Positions 1-9,364 are shown, counted from the first letter of the stretch. The stretch is 64,000 nucleotides of DNA from Yoonia litorea (GCF_900114675.1 NZ_FOZM01000001.1:1736001-1800000); one strand, 5' to 3'. The notes: generated from the sequence alone by a model not told the origin. Made by a program: numbers and translations.

Positions 1-54
1 TGGTTTTTGATGTGGGTGCGTCACGGGTGACGGTTGTTCTGTTTGAGCCGTTGC

Positions 55-88
55 AAAAGCGCCCTCCCCGTGGGGGAGGTCCGGGCGC
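55..88 (-). terminator. Rho-independent terminator of the ATPase gene
   Basis: Read on the minus strand, a GC-rich hairpin with a perfect 7-bp inner stem CCTCCCC/GGGGAGG (63-69 with 73-79), extended by a GCGC/GCGC pairing at its base, is followed by TTTT (58-55). It lies just past the ATPase stop codon at 120. A second perfect palindrome, GCCCGAGC-AA-GCTCGGGC at 90-107, sits between the stop and this hairpin. The transcript therefore probably ends here and no further gene follows the ATPase in the same unit. Confidence 0.6.
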
Positions 89-119
89 TGCCCGAGCAAG
101 CTCGGGCGAGTTCACGATA

Positions 120-1586
120 TCAAAGAACCGATCTCAAACCCTCAATCGCGGAATACACATCCTGATCATTGATAGGTCTATTATGTTTGTTCTCAGGGTG
201 ATGGACCGAGTTGCGAACAAAATGGGGAAGAGTCACAGCGTAGTCATTCCCATCTGAACGCCTCCAGTTCTCACGATAGGACAAACCGTTCTTGACCAAA
301 ACTTCGTCGAGTTGCCGCACTCTCTCTGCCTCAAACTGAAGCATTGCAGAACCCCAAAGTTCATCAAGGTATTCCACGCTTGGCATCCCAAAGACCAAGA
401 AGTTGACCTCGTTCACAGTCAGGCCATGCCGCAGTTTCGTCTTAAGGCCGGACATTGGAGTTACTTCGCTCTTTCCTTCCTTGAGAGCGAATTGAACAAC
501 ACTTGCATCCGAACCGACGTCTCTGACGATATAGGGGGAATGTGAGGTCAAAATTATCTGGTGGTTGGCGGATTTTTCGAAAAAGAATTTCGCAAGTTTG
601 GTTTGCAATCTTGGGTGGAGATGCATTTCAGGCTCATCAATGAGAAGGATCAACGGTTCCTTTGCATGTTCCGCCAAGTAGCACTGTAGCTGCAGCGCAA
701 TTATCATCTCTACGCCTGAGCCAAGCATTTCGACAGGCAGTCTTTCAGCAGCGTTGTCGGACGTAGTTGCGAAATGGAGATTATCGAATGGTGAACTGTA
801 GCTTAGTGGGTTGAGTGATACCGGAAACTCTAGAAGTTGCGCGAGAGCATCGGTCAACTCCGGCCCAAATTCCTTTGGAATTGACTTGATGGTTTGGTCC
901 GTAAAGGCCGCATGAACCTTCTGGTAGTCGTCTTCTTGCTCGACGTCTTTGATTTGCTTTCTGAAACGCCACGAAATCTCGTTTGTGATGCGGTCAAGAG
1001 TTGTTGCGAACTGTCCTCGTCCAATGTGTCTTGCTCGCGAACGTTCCAATAGAAAGCATACTGGAAGAGTGCCTTCAAACACTCTAGCCGGATCGAAAGA
1101 CTTATCCCGCGCATCAAATTTCTTGTATTCGCCCTTCGCAAGAATTGGCGTTCCGTCTGGCTCTCTGTAGGCATCTTCATCAACAATAAAATGCGTCCGC
1201 GCCGCGAAGGGCTCCGAAATCAAACGATTTGGTTGTTTTCGATCCCGGCTCTCTGCAGTGAACTCAATTCCGGTGCATTCAAAGTGTGCTTTGGAGAGGA
1301 ATGGTGACCCCGACCTGGCTTTGAACCGGTCGAATTCCAGTTCTGCTGCAATCTTTTCCTCGAGATTGAAAAAATCAGTGGGGCGAATTCTAGAAGCCGC
1401 TGAGAACGACTGGAATGCCAGACTAAGAAGTTGAATCGCAGAGGTCTTGCCCGAACCGTTCTCCCCAATGAAGAGATTCAGACCACTTCCTTTGCGACCG
1501 TCCGGTCGCCGCAAAGGAACTCGCACTTCATTTAATGATCTGAAATTCCTGCAGTATAGTTCCTTCGGAAAGAACTCTGCTCTCAC
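120..1586 (-). CDS. AAA/OLD-type ATPase with C-terminal RNxxxH motif
   Basis: A 488-residue P-loop ATPase of the ABC/OLD (AAA_15/AAA_21) type. The N-terminus has the typical [11 protein letters not shown] strand and the Walker [10 protein letters not shown] near residue 45; Walker B/H-loop segments [17 protein letters not shown] and [10 protein letters not shown] lie in the second half. No TOPRIM nuclease domain is apparent. The C-terminus carries RNSVHH (Arg458, His463), which fits the RNxxxH signature of HEPN ribonucleases; this is a motif reading only. The start is GTG at 1586, overlapping the thyX stop as GTGA, so the two genes are probably translationally coupled. Proteins of this type are often overcoming-lysogenization, phage-defence or DNA-repair ATPases. 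The exact role is unknown. Confidence 0.8.
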   Translation of the reverse strand: MRAEFFPKELYCRNFRSLNEVRVPLRRPDGRKGSGLNLFIGENGSGKTSAIQLLSLAFQSFSAASRIRPTDFFNLEEKIAAELEFDRFKARSGSPFLSKAHFECTGIEFTAESRDRKQPNRLISEPFAARTHFIVDEDAYREPDGTPILAKGEYKKFDARDKSFDPARVFEGTLPVCFLLERSRARHIGRGQFATTLDRITNEISWRFRKQIKDVEQEDDYQKVHAAFTDQTIKSIPKEFGPELTDALAQLLEFPVSLNPLSYSSPFDNLHFATTSDNAAERLPVEMLGSGVEMIIALQLQCYLAEHAKEPLILLIDEPEMHLHPRLQTKLAKFFFEKSANHQIILTSHSPYIVRDVGSDASVVQFALKEGKSEVTPMSGLKTKLRHGLTVNEVNFLVFGMPSVEYLDELWGSAMLQFEAERVRQLDEVLVKNGLSYRENWRRSDGNDYAVTLPHFVRNSVHHPENKHNRPINDQDVYSAIEGLRSVL

Positions 1587-2503
1587 CCAATAATCCCTTC
1601 AAACTCCCGCCATTCCCCCTTGCTCATGCCTGAGGTCTCCTGCGTGACCTCCTCACCCTTAAGCATACGCCGCACGCAGTCAATCGCCTTAGACGAGAGT
1701 GTGGCGCCGCCCATGCGGTAGTCCTCGAAGGCGCCATAGGCCGCGGGCACCCAGTCGGCGACGACCTTGCAGATCTCCTCGGCATAGACGCGGATTTCGT
1801 ATTGTGCGTGGGCATCGGCGCGCAACCGCAGGAAGTGGAAGAGGTTGTGCAGGTCCACCTTCCAGTACCACTGCGTGTAGATGTTGGCTGGCAGGTTCAT
1901 GCGGGCGAGTTCGCGGGCAAGGCCCTGCTGGTCGTCCTGGCTGATCATCTCTTCATAGTGGTCATAGCAGCGCGCCGCGTCGCCCTTGAGGTATTCCAGC
2001 ACGCGGGCGGCTTCTTCGCCTGTCAGCGCCTCTCCCCTGCCCTGATTGTTGATCACGGATTGGGCGGCGAGTTGCTCGGCCTGCGGAATGTAGAATTCAC
2101 GGTCGAGGATCGAATAGCGGGCGGAGTATTCATTGACGTTGGCGGTGCGGTGACGGATCCACTGCCGTGCGACAAAGACGGGCAGTTTGACGTGCAGCTT
2201 GATCTCGCACATCTCGAAAGGGGTCGAGTGCCAGTGGCGCATCAGATAGCGGATCAGCCCTTCGTCGTTCTGCACCGATTTGGTGCCCTTGCCGTAGGAC
2301 ACGCGGGCGGCCTGACAGATGGCGGCGTCATCGCCCATATAGTCGATCACCCTGATGAAGCCGTGGTCGAGCACGTCGTAGGCGGTATAGAGGTGTTTCT
2401 CCATCCCTTCGGCGACCGCGCGGAGCGTGGGTTGAGGGTTGCTCCGCAGTGCGTCGATTTCGGCCTGCTGTTCGGGTGTCATGGGCATATGGGCTCTCCA
2501 CAA
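1583..2503 (-). CDS. thyX: FAD-dependent thymidylate synthase ThyX
   Basis: ThyX makes dTMP from dUMP using methylene-tetrahydrofolate and FADH2. The signature [15 protein letters not shown], corresponding to the family motif RHRxxSxNxxSxR, is in the middle of the protein, preceded by the conserved [12 protein letters not shown] segment. Length (about 300 residues) fits alphaproteobacterial ThyX, which is longer than the 220-230 residues of thermophilic forms. The true start may be an internal ATG at 2488 (MPMTPEQQ) rather than the outermost codon at 2503. The stop overlaps the start of the downstream ATPase gene by four bases. Confidence 0.95.
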   Translation of the reverse strand: MWRAHMPMTPEQQAEIDALRSNPQPTLRAVAEGMEKHLYTAYDVLDHGFIRVIDYMGDDAAICQAARVSYGKGTKSVQNDEGLIRYLMRHWHSTPFEMCEIKLHVKLPVFVARQWIRHRTANVNEYSARYSILDREFYIPQAEQLAAQSVINNQGRGEALTGEEAARVLEYLKGDAARCYDHYEEMISQDDQQGLARELARMNLPANIYTQWYWKVDLHNLFHFLRLRADAHAQYEIRVYAEEICKVVADWVPAAYGAFEDYRMGGATLSSKAIDCVRRMLKGEEVTQETSGMSKGEWREFEGIIG

Positions 2504-2593
2504 AAAAACGAGTCGCGCCGACTATAGGAAATGGCTGGCTGTGACAAAACCACCAACCTTTGGCCCTCAATACGCCGCAATGCCTGTATTTTG

Positions 2594-2655
2594 TTGACAT
2601 GAAATGTGGTGACCGCGAGGTTACTGTCCAAAAGGGGCAGATTTCCGAGAAGGAG
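2594..2655 (+). promoter_or_regulatory. Possible promoter and Shine-Dalgarno of the lipoprotein gene
   Basis: A consensus -35 element TTGACA lies at 2594-2599 in the 158-bp gap between the divergent thyX and lipoprotein genes. No convincing -10 box was found 16-18 bp downstream. AGGAG at 2651-2655 is well placed for the ATG at 2662. I saw no clear Fur/Irr palindrome, so iron control, common for TbpB relatives, is not supported here. Confidence 0.3.
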
Positions 2656-2661
2656 CATTAA

Positions 2662-3621
2662 ATGAAGAAATTGATGGGATTGGGCGTCGTTCTTGCCACC
2701 GTTGCCGCATGTGACCAGCGGCCGGTTGAAGGCGGCGACGTGGTTGATGAGACGCCAATCGGTCTTGAGCCGGTTGTCGAAAACGGTCAGGTGGGTGTCG
2801 GTGACATCCTTGCGGCTAATTATTCGCCCGGTGCAACAGAGCCACTTGTGGTGCGCGTCTCGCTTGACGGTGGCGTGCGGGAACTACAGGTCTATGGCGT
2901 TTACGCCGGTGGCGAGATCGACGACCTCGACTATGAAAGCTATTCCTTCCAGGACGGTGGCGATAGCCGTTTCTTCCGTGGATTTGCACGTGAATCCAGC
3001 GATGGGTCGGTGAATGCGGTCGTGGTCTCTGACGGTGGCCAGTTCAACCGCTTCTTCGGCGGTGCGGTTGCCAACCAGATTGACTATTCTGCCCCAAGCG
3101 GTGGGTTGGTGCGTTACCGTGGCGAATACGTGGGCCTCGTCAACTTTGGCGCACCAAACGGTACTGGCGCCCCCGGTGCACTGAACGGCGTGCCGATTGA
3201 ATCCTACGCTGTCACAGGTGATGCATTCATCCTTGCCGACTTTACCGAAGGCGCGGTCAACGGCGAAATCTTCAACCGATCCTTTGAGGATGGTGCTGAT
3301 CTCGCGTTTGTCCCTGATGATGTGACATCGCTTGATTTGCCGGAGATCGTCCTTGTTGTGGGCGACATCGCCGGTGACGGCAGCTTCACTGGCACAGCAG
3401 AGTTGACCGAGCTTGAGGCTGTTGGCACTTATGGCGGTCTTTTCGGTGGCGATGATGCCTCGTCCGTGGCGGGTCTGGTCAGACTTGAGGCCGGTTTCCT
3501 CGGCGTCGTACAGACCGGGACCGACCCAGACACCGGGGCACCCATCTTTACCCCTATTGGCACTGGCGCGGAAGTTGAGCACGGTATCTTCGTTCTCGAT
3601 GAAACAGAGGCCCTCGACTAG
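2662..3621 (+). CDS. TbpB-like surface lipoprotein (candidate Slam cargo)
   Basis: 319 residues. The N-terminus is a lipoprotein signal peptide ending in the lipobox VAAC, giving lipidated Cys17. The C-terminal third has alternating short strands and Gly-rich turns typical of the TbpB-type 8-stranded beta-barrel, for example GTYGGLFGGDDASSVAGLV. The gene stops 21 bp before a Slam-like outer-membrane protein, the usual context for type XI secreted lipoproteins. Family knowledge: such lipoproteins bind host proteins, haem or metals at the cell surface; the ligand here is unknown. Oddity: Asp occupies position +2 after the lipidated Cys, an inner-membrane retention signal in E. coli, which would conflict with surface export if that rule applied here. 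Confidence 0.7.
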   Translation: MKKLMGLGVVLATVAACDQRPVEGGDVVDETPIGLEPVVENGQVGVGDILAANYSPGATEPLVVRVSLDGGVRELQVYGVYAGGEIDDLDYESYSFQDGGDSRFFRGFARESSDGSVNAVVVSDGGQFNRFFGGAVANQIDYSAPSGGLVRYRGEYVGLVNFGAPNGTGAPGALNGVPIESYAVTGDAFILADFTEGAVNGEIFNRSFEDGADLAFVPDDVTSLDLPEIVLVVGDIAGDGSFTGTAELTELEAVGTYGGLFGGDDASSVAGLVRLEAGFLGVVQTGTDPDTGAPIFTPIGTGAEVEHGIFVLDETEALD

Positions 3622-3642
3622 GCCATTGGGTGACCCAACGCT

Positions 3643-5025
3643 ATGATGCAATGCATCAAGACAATCACGGCGGCGGCCTGCTTTACTGCGGTCGCTGCTT
3701 CTGCCTTTGCGCAGGATACTGTCGATATCCCGATTGATCAGGCCGGGGCTGTGGCGACGCAGGCCCTGCTGGCGGGTGAAACTGCGGTTGCGGCCCAGAT
3801 TGCCGAAGCGGTGCTGACGCAGCGCCCTGATGATCGCGCGGCACTTGTTGTCGTCGCCGCGGCGGCACCTCGTCTGAACAACCCTGAACGCGGGATTGAA
3901 ACAGGGGCCCGCGCCTGGCGTCTGTCTGACACCCCTTTGCAACGCTATGAGGCTGCGCGTCTGACCGCGCTTGCCGCTGCGGAAGCGGAAAGGTTCACCA
4001 CTGCAGCATTCTGGCTGAGGCTCGCGCTTTTGTCGGCACCCTATGACGCCGAACGTGCGCGGACAATCGCGGATGGCCGTCAGGTTTCGCAAAGAAACCC
4101 TTTACAGGTGCAACTGTCTTTTTCGCTTGCTCCGTCGACAAACGTGAACGGCGGTGCAGAGACCGATATCTCAAGCGCACCGGGCAACCCTGACGGCCGA
4201 CTGTCAGACGATGCACTGGCCCTTGCCGGCTGGCGCGCCTCATTGGGGTTCGGCGCCAACTATCGCGTGCAGCAAAATGAAACGAGCCGCACAACGGTTG
4301 GATTTTCGCTGCAAGCCTCGCGCGTGCGTTTGACCGATGATACCTCGGTGCCTGATGAGGCGTTCGACACCAATTCGATTGAAGCGCGCTTGCGGCATGA
4401 ACGCCTGTTTGCAGACGGGCTTTTGGGCATCAGCCTGTCGCGCGGTCAGTTCGACTACCGCGATCTGGATCTGGCAGCCGAGACAACCGACTTTGAGAAA
4501 TACGACGCAACACGTTTGTTTGTTGACTACCGCTATCCGGTATCGGACAGGACGACGGTGGATGTTTTCGCCGGGCGCGAGTTGCTGCGCTATGACGCCA
4601 CTGGCATCGGTGAGGTCAAGCGGACCATCCTTGGCTCATCCGTGAGCTATCGACTGGAGAGTGGCGACCGGATCAGCACCACATACCGCTTTGTCGGCAG
4701 CGACGGTGACAACGGCAATTATACGTCTGATGATCACAGCCTCAGCGTCTCTTACGGATTTGCCGAACCTTTCGGCGATGTGACTGTGGCCTTGGGCGGT
4801 GGGGTGCGCTGGGCGGATTATCCCGAATATCGCCTGCTGAACCCTGTGACAGGCGGGCGGCAGGACGAGACAGTCTTCGCCAACGTCAATCTTGGGTTCC
4901 CAGAGGCCAGTATCGCCGGTTTCATCCCCGGCATCCGCATCGATGCCAACCGCACCGACAGCAATGTCAGCCGGTTTGATCGCGAAAGCCTCGGCGCAAG
5001 TCTGACCATCACGTCATCGTTTTAG
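3643..5025 (+). CDS. Slam-like surface lipoprotein assembly modifier (type XI secretion outer-membrane protein)
   Basis: 460 residues. A Sec signal peptide ends near ASAFAQ. Residues about 25-150 form an Ala-rich helical, TPR-like N-terminal domain. From about residue 150 (NPLQVQLSFSLAPSTNVNG) the sequence is a series of amphipathic beta-strands to the end, with a C-terminal Phe that fits a BAM beta-signal. TPR domain plus DUF560-type barrel is the Slam architecture; Slam proteins move specific lipoproteins to the outer leaflet of the outer membrane. The upstream TbpB-like lipoprotein is the obvious cargo. A generic TPR/outer-membrane beta-barrel protein is the alternative. Confidence 0.75.
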   Translation: MMQCIKTITAAACFTAVAASAFAQDTVDIPIDQAGAVATQALLAGETAVAAQIAEAVLTQRPDDRAALVVVAAAAPRLNNPERGIETGARAWRLSDTPLQRYEAARLTALAAAEAERFTTAAFWLRLALLSAPYDAERARTIADGRQVSQRNPLQVQLSFSLAPSTNVNGGAETDISSAPGNPDGRLSDDALALAGWRASLGFGANYRVQQNETSRTTVGFSLQASRVRLTDDTSVPDEAFDTNSIEARLRHERLFADGLLGISLSRGQFDYRDLDLAAETTDFEKYDATRLFVDYRYPVSDRTTVDVFAGRELLRYDATGIGEVKRTILGSSVSYRLESGDRISTTYRFVGSDGDNGNYTSDDHSLSVSYGFAEPFGDVTVALGGGVRWADYPEYRLLNPVTGGRQDETVFANVNLGFPEASIAGFIPGIRIDANRTDSNVSRFDRESLGASLTITSSF

Positions 5026-5031
5026 GGAAGA

Positions 5032-5106
5032 TGGTGCTGTGAGAGAGGATTGAACTCTCGACCTCACCCTTACCAAGGGTGTGCTCTACCACTGAGCTAC
5101 CACAGC
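5032..5106 (-). tRNA. tRNA-Thr (GGT anticodon)
   Basis: On the minus strand a complete cloverleaf can be drawn: acceptor GCTGTGG/TCACAGC (one G-T pair), anticodon stem CACCC/GGGTG around loop TTGGTAA (anticodon GGT), T-loop TTCAATC, discriminator A, and an encoded CCA at 5034-5032. It lies 7 bp past the Slam-like gene on the opposite strand, so it may also help separate that transcript from the next. Confidence 0.95.
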
Positions 5107-5191
5107 ACGTGAGGCGTGGAATTAGACGCAATCGCGGTTTGGTGCAAGCCCTCTCTGGACGGTTTTTGCCCAGATTGATAAGACCACCTGC

Positions 5192-5335
5192 ATGAGCGAG
5201 AAAGACCCCAAGCAAAAGGCGAAAAAGCCATCGCAAAGCCGCGAAGACCGGCTGAAGGCGGCGCTCAAGGCCAATATGGCCAAACGCAAGGCACAGGCCC
5301 GTGCCCGCGCTGGGACAGCAGACAAGAAAGAGTAG
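5192..5335 (+). CDS. Small basic protein upstream of murA (hypothetical)
   Basis: A 47-codon ORF starting ATGAGCGAG and ending TAG, 6 bp before murA. It is almost entirely charged and helical (MSEKDPKQKAKK..., ending AGTADKKE), rich in Lys, Arg, Ala and Gln, with no Cys and no membrane segment. Position and codon use fit a real small gene co-transcribed with murA. I recognise it only as a conserved-looking small protein in this gene order; its function is unknown. Confidence 0.6.
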   Translation: MSEKDPKQKAKKPSQSREDRLKAALKANMAKRKAQARARAGTADKKE

Positions 5336-5341
5336 GCAGGC

Positions 5342-6607
5342 ATGGATTCGATCGTTGTCAAAGGTGGCAAACCCCTCAGCGGGCAAATCCCGATTGCGGG
5401 TGCAAAAAACGCGGCACTGACGCTGATGCCGGCGACGCTCTTGTCGGAAGAACCCCTGACGCTGACCAATGCGCCGCGCCTGTCAGATATCAAGACGATG
5501 ACCGCCCTGTTGCAGTCGCTTGGTGTTGAAGTGACGGCGTTGCAGGATGGCAAGGTGCAGGTGCTGTCGTCCCATGCGATGACATCGACCCGGGCGGACT
5601 ATGACATCGTGCGCAAGATGCGTGCCTCCAACCTTGTGCTGGGGCCGTTGCTGGCCCGCCATCACCACGCCGAGGTGTCATTGCCCGGCGGCTGCGCGAT
5701 TGGTGCGCGGCCGATGGACATTCATGTCACAGCGCTTGAGGCGATGGGGGCTGAGATCGAACTGAAAGACGGCTATCTGCACGCAAAGGCGCAAGGTGGT
5801 CTCAAGGGCGCGAAGGTGCCATTGCGTTTTGCCTCGGTGGGTGCCACCGAAAACGTGTTGATGGCCGCCACGCTGGCCAAGGGCACAACGGTCATCGAAA
5901 ACGCGGCCCGCGAGCCTGAAATCGTGGATCTGGCGACCTGCCTGCGCGCCATGGGTGCACAGATTGCCGGCGACGGAACCAGCACAATCGAGGTGCAGGG
6001 TGTGGATCGTCTGGGGGCCGCAACCCACCCGGTCGTGACCGATCGGATCGAGTTGGGGACCTATATGCTTGCCCCCGTTTTCGCAGGCGGCGAGATCGAA
6101 TGCCTTGGCGGGCGCATTGATCTGGTGGGGGCCTTTGTCGAAAAGCTTGATGCTGCCGGAATCGATGTGTCCGAAACTGACGCGGGGTTGAAGGTCAAAC
6201 TGCGCGGCGACCGTCCCAAGGCGGTCGATGTCGTGACCGAGGTCTTCCCCGGTTTCCCGACCGATTTGCAGGCGCAGATGATGGCGATGCTTTGCACTGC
6301 TGACGGCACATCGGTGCTGGAAGAGCGTATTTTCGAGAACCGCTTCATGCATGCGCCTGAGCTGATCCGCATGGGTGCCAATATCGACGTGCATGGCGGT
6401 GTGGCCACTGTGCACGGGGTCGAACGCCTCAAGGGCGCGCGCGTGATGGCAACCGATCTGCGGGCCTCGGTTTCGCTGATCCTTGCGGGGCTGGCAGCCG
6501 AAGGGGAGACGGTTGTCAGCCGGATTTATCACCTTGACCGCGGCTATGAGCATATCGAGGACAAACTCGGCGCGGTTGGTGCACAGATCGAACGGGTGTC
6601 GGAATGA
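5342..6607 (+). CDS. murA: UDP-N-acetylglucosamine 1-carboxyvinyltransferase MurA
   Basis: Catalyses the first committed step of peptidoglycan synthesis, transferring enolpyruvate from PEP to UDP-GlcNAc in the cytoplasm. 421 residues, full family length. Visible hallmarks are the N-terminal AGAKNAAL motif with the PEP-binding Lys, and the active-site loop [11 protein letters not shown] whose Cys118 is the fosfomycin target. The C-terminus has the [17 protein letters not shown] segment typical of the family. ATG start at 5342. The stop overlaps the next gene as ATGA. Confidence 0.97.
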   Translation: MDSIVVKGGKPLSGQIPIAGAKNAALTLMPATLLSEEPLTLTNAPRLSDIKTMTALLQSLGVEVTALQDGKVQVLSSHAMTSTRADYDIVRKMRASNLVLGPLLARHHHAEVSLPGGCAIGARPMDIHVTALEAMGAEIELKDGYLHAKAQGGLKGAKVPLRFASVGATENVLMAATLAKGTTVIENAAREPEIVDLATCLRAMGAQIAGDGTSTIEVQGVDRLGAATHPVVTDRIELGTYMLAPVFAGGEIECLGGRIDLVGAFVEKLDAAGIDVSETDAGLKVKLRGDRPKAVDVVTEVFPGFPTDLQAQMMAMLCTADGTSVLEERIFENRFMHAPELIRMGANIDVHGGVATVHGVERLKGARVMATDLRASVSLILAGLAAEGETVVSRIYHLDRGYEHIEDKLGAVGAQIERVSE

Positions 6608-7083
6608 CGGAAGATGCACGCTTCGAGGATGGGCGCGAGGGGCCGTTGCGCCTCAAGGCACTGGATGGCGAGGATTTGCAGGTGCTTGCCGCCCTTGCCC
6701 AGGACGCGGTTTTTCCGGCGACGGAGATGCGCTGGGACCGCAAGGCGCGCCGGTTTGCAATTTTGTTGAACCGTTTCCGCTGGGAGGACGTCGCGCGCGC
6801 CAAGGCGCGGGGCCGCGCGGTAGAGCGGGTGCAGTCTGTACTGGCCATCGAGGATGTGATGCAGGTGCAGTCGCAAGGCGTGGACAAAAGCGATCCTGAC
6901 ATGGTCTATTCGCTACTGTCTGTGGCCTTTATCCCCGGAGAGGACGGCACTGGCCGTGTTGAACTCACCCTTGCCGGAGACGGCGTGATCGGCGTGGAGG
7001 TCGAGGCGCTTGAGGTGATCCTACGGGACGTCACGCGGCCTTATGCGGCACCCTCTGGCAAGGTGCCAGGGCACAAGGACTAG
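6604..7083 (+). CDS. DUF2948 family protein
   Basis: 159 residues, coupled to murA by a 4-bp overlap. Features that match the DUF2948 family as known from Rhodobacterales are the N-terminal [18 protein letters not shown], the [13 protein letters not shown] strand and the C-terminal [21 protein letters not shown]. No catalytic motif, signal peptide or membrane segment is visible. The gene normally sits between murA and hisD in these organisms; here that link is broken by inserted sensor genes. Function is unknown. Confidence 0.85.
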   Translation: MTEDARFEDGREGPLRLKALDGEDLQVLAALAQDAVFPATEMRWDRKARRFAILLNRFRWEDVARAKARGRAVERVQSVLAIEDVMQVQSQGVDKSDPDMVYSLLSVAFIPGEDGTGRVELTLAGDGVIGVEVEALEVILRDVTRPYAAPSGKVPGHKD

Positions 7084-7198
7084 GCGCGAAAACCTGTTTC
7101 TCGCGACAGCCAACAAGTCACTTGCGTTTCCATGATTTTCTGGCTGGAATATCAAACTGCCCTACGTCATCCTTGGCCGAAGGCGGAAGGTTGACCAC

Positions 7199-7954
7199 GT
7201 GAACGGAAACACACGCTACGCGAACTTGCTGATTGATGTCGCCGACGCACTTGCGAGTGGTCAAACCAGCGAGGATGCTTGGTGGACCGCCAACCGGATT
7301 GCCAGGCAACTGGGCGCGAATGCTTTGAATGCAGGTGCTTTCAGTGTTGCGGGCCAAAACATCCAGTGGATGCGAAGCACAATGGATCCGCTGTGGCTCG
7401 AAGAATATGCTGATCAGGCGATGTTTGAAGTCGATAGCGTGCTTGCGTCAGCGATGGCGGGACGGGCACCTGCACACTTCGACGTTCAATTGCAGGACAG
7501 GCACCGCGACGGGGAACCGCGCAGCGGGGCGCTGTTTTCGGGCATGATGACCTATGACTACCGGTTCATCATCGCGCACAGCTGGTTTCACGATGATACT
7601 GGGGTATGCCTTGCCCTGAGTTGCAAGGACGATCCACAGGACATGTTCGGACTGGGGACCGCGCGCGCTTTCTCAGTTGTATCTGCAATGATGGCCGAAC
7701 GGATCACCGCGCCCGGCGCAGAGGTTTTTGAGGCATGGGCCTACAGTTCCAACTGGCAAATGCTCAATGTAGCAGAGCGTGATATATTGGCTTTCATGGC
7801 GAACGGCATGACGGTCTCGGAGGTGGCTGACGAGGTGTTGCTCACCGAGTTCGAAACCCACAGATTGATCCATCAGGCCAGACTCAAGATGAAGGCAAAA
7901 ACCACCGAACAGGCACTTGCTTTGGCGATACAGCGCGGCCTTGTCACTCTTTGA
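7199..7954 (+). CDS. LuxR-type transcriptional regulator
   Basis: 251 residues. The N-terminal 170 residues resemble an autoinducer-binding (PAS-like) fold with Trp-rich segments such as NIQWMRSTMDPLWLEEY and IIAHSWFHDDTG. The C-terminal 65 residues are a LuxR helix-turn-helix (LNVAERDILAFMANGMTVSEVADEV... followed by a QARLKMKAK recognition region), somewhat diverged from the consensus. The start is GTG at 7199 with AAGG upstream. No cognate LuxI is in the window, so it may be an orphan receptor. It lies 115 bp after DUF2948 and just before the hisD remnant. Confidence 0.75.
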   Translation: MNGNTRYANLLIDVADALASGQTSEDAWWTANRIARQLGANALNAGAFSVAGQNIQWMRSTMDPLWLEEYADQAMFEVDSVLASAMAGRAPAHFDVQLQDRHRDGEPRSGALFSGMMTYDYRFIIAHSWFHDDTGVCLALSCKDDPQDMFGLGTARAFSVVSAMMAERITAPGAEVFEAWAYSSNWQMLNVAERDILAFMANGMTVSEVADEVLLTEFETHRLIHQARLKMKAKTTEQALALAIQRGLVTL

Positions 7955-8022
7955 GGTCGCGCCCGCGCGGCTTGAGGGGAGACGGGCCGCCTTTCTCCAA
8001 TCGCGATGCAGACTTGCCATTG

Positions 8023-8156
8023 CCCCCTGCCCGCTATGTCCCTCCCCTTTAAGGCGTGACCATCAATGCCGCAGTTCCTCGCAACCACTGATCCAGATTT
8101 CGAGGCCCGTTTCGCTACCCTTTTGGCCGCAAAGCGCGAAGATAGCCGTGACGTCG
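8023..8156 (+). pseudogene. Truncated duplicate of the hisD leader and first 30 codons
   Basis: This stretch matches the region immediately upstream of and inside the real hisD (9608-9741, offset 1585) with 9 mismatches in about 134 bases. It contains the same leader, an ATG at 8066 equivalent to the hisD start at 9651, and codons for [16 protein letters not shown]. After Asp29-Val30 the match stops abruptly. Several of the differences change amino acids (Val to Ala, Ala to Thr, Gly to Ala, Pro to Arg), as expected for a non-functional copy. The two copies flank the LOV histidine kinase gene as direct repeats. Confidence 0.85.
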
Positions 8157-8180
8157 CACGATCGGGCCCGCGCGCTGCGG

Positions 8181-9215
8181 CTAGAGCGTTGCCCGCGCGT
8201 TCGGCACTTCGAGTGTGACGATGGTGCCGACAGCCCCCCGTCCGACGTTGAGGCTTGCATTCAAACCCGCACAAAGCCCGCTGATAATCTGTCCGCCGAG
8301 CCCACCTTCGTCAGGCCACTCCGTGCCTTCGGGAATTCCGATCCCATCGTCAGAGACGATTGCGCGCAGGCCGCCGTCATCCGTCTGTCTGACAATCAAT
8401 TCGACCAGACCGGAGCTTTGACCATCAAAGGCGTGCTGCATTGCGTTGGTGAGCACCTCTGAAACGATAAGTCCGATCCGAACAGCGTTATCAGTCTGCA
8501 TCATAATCGGTTCGACATCGATGTTGACCCGCACCCCAGGCCGACCGTCGAGGTGGGCAATCGCGTTGCCAACCCGTCCGAGATAAGACCCAAGCTGGAT
8601 CTGATCTTCATTTTTTTCAGCGCCCGCGGCTGACATTTCTTCGTAGAGCAGTTGTAGACTTTCGATCCGACGCCCGATGTCTTTCAGGTCCTCACCTTCG
8701 GACATTTTTCGCGACTTGATCCTGATCAGGCCAAGTATCATCGCCAGATGGTTTTTTACGCGGTGCTGGATTTCAGCAATCGTGTCCTCGAGCGCCAGAA
8801 CGACTTTACCCTGATCGCCTGCAGCCACTTCGCTTTGCAGCCCCACAAAATATTCCGGCTCGCCTGTCTCTTCGTCCAAAATAGGCGAAATCAAGAGCGC
8901 ATTTCTGAATTCTTCGCCGTTGGCGCGCTCATTGGTCAAAACCATACTGATGTCTTTGCCGGCAGAGACTGCTTTGCGCAATGCATCGACGTCTTTCTTC
9001 CTCGCCCCCTCACCTTGCAAGAACCGGCAGTTCCGACCGAGGGCCATTGCGGCTTTATATCCTGTGAGATCCTCGAAGGCGCTATTCACATATATGATTG
9101 GATTATCTTCGAGACGCGGATTTGTAATGACCATTGCAAGGCCGGATGCACCAAAGAGCGAAATTGCATCTGAATGACTCATATCGCCGGGTGCGAATTC
9201 AGACTTACGGTCCAT
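8181..9215 (-). CDS. LOV-domain blue-light histidine kinase (HisKA_2/HWE type)
   Basis: 344 residues. Residues about 15-130 are a PAS/LOV domain with the canonical flavin motif GRNCRFLQ; Cys63 is the residue that forms the photo-adduct with FMN. Residues about 140-225 are a HisKA_2 dimerisation domain with EIQHRVKNHLAMILGL (phospho-acceptor His151). The remainder is a HATPase with SEVLTNAMQHAF (N-box), SDDGIGIP and GGLGGQIISGL. No membrane segment is seen, so it should be a soluble light sensor. No response-regulator partner is adjacent. It is transcribed against its neighbours and lies within a duplication of the hisD 5' end. Confidence 0.93.
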   Translation of the reverse strand: MDRKSEFAPGDMSHSDAISLFGASGLAMVITNPRLEDNPIIYVNSAFEDLTGYKAAMALGRNCRFLQGEGARKKDVDALRKAVSAGKDISMVLTNERANGEEFRNALLISPILDEETGEPEYFVGLQSEVAAGDQGKVVLALEDTIAEIQHRVKNHLAMILGLIRIKSRKMSEGEDLKDIGRRIESLQLLYEEMSAAGAEKNEDQIQLGSYLGRVGNAIAHLDGRPGVRVNIDVEPIMMQTDNAVRIGLIVSEVLTNAMQHAFDGQSSGLVELIVRQTDDGGLRAIVSDDGIGIPEGTEWPDEGGLGGQIISGLCAGLNASLNVGRGAVGTIVTLEVPNARATL

Positions 9216-9364
9216 TAAAAGATTTCCTCATGTTGAGAGCGGCACCCAAAAACTGCCGGAAAACCCAAAAACAATCCCATTATGATCGAGAAATGACCTG
9301 TGACAAGCAAAAGAAAAGCCTGACGTAAGGTAGGCCGCGAAAGGGTTCTTGACGGGGGCTGACT

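Noticed and set aside
1802..2527. 241-codon plus-strand frame opposite thyX
   Set aside because: ThyX on the minus strand is unmistakable; the plus-strand translation has no recognisable motif.
2884..4092. 402-codon open frame on the minus strand opposite the lipoprotein and Slam genes
   Set aside because: It has no family resemblance and the plus-strand frames give clear signal peptides and beta-barrel patterns; long antisense frames are common in high-GC DNA.
5678..6619. 313-codon minus-strand frame opposite murA
   Set aside because: His/Cys-rich, low-complexity translation typical of an antisense shadow.
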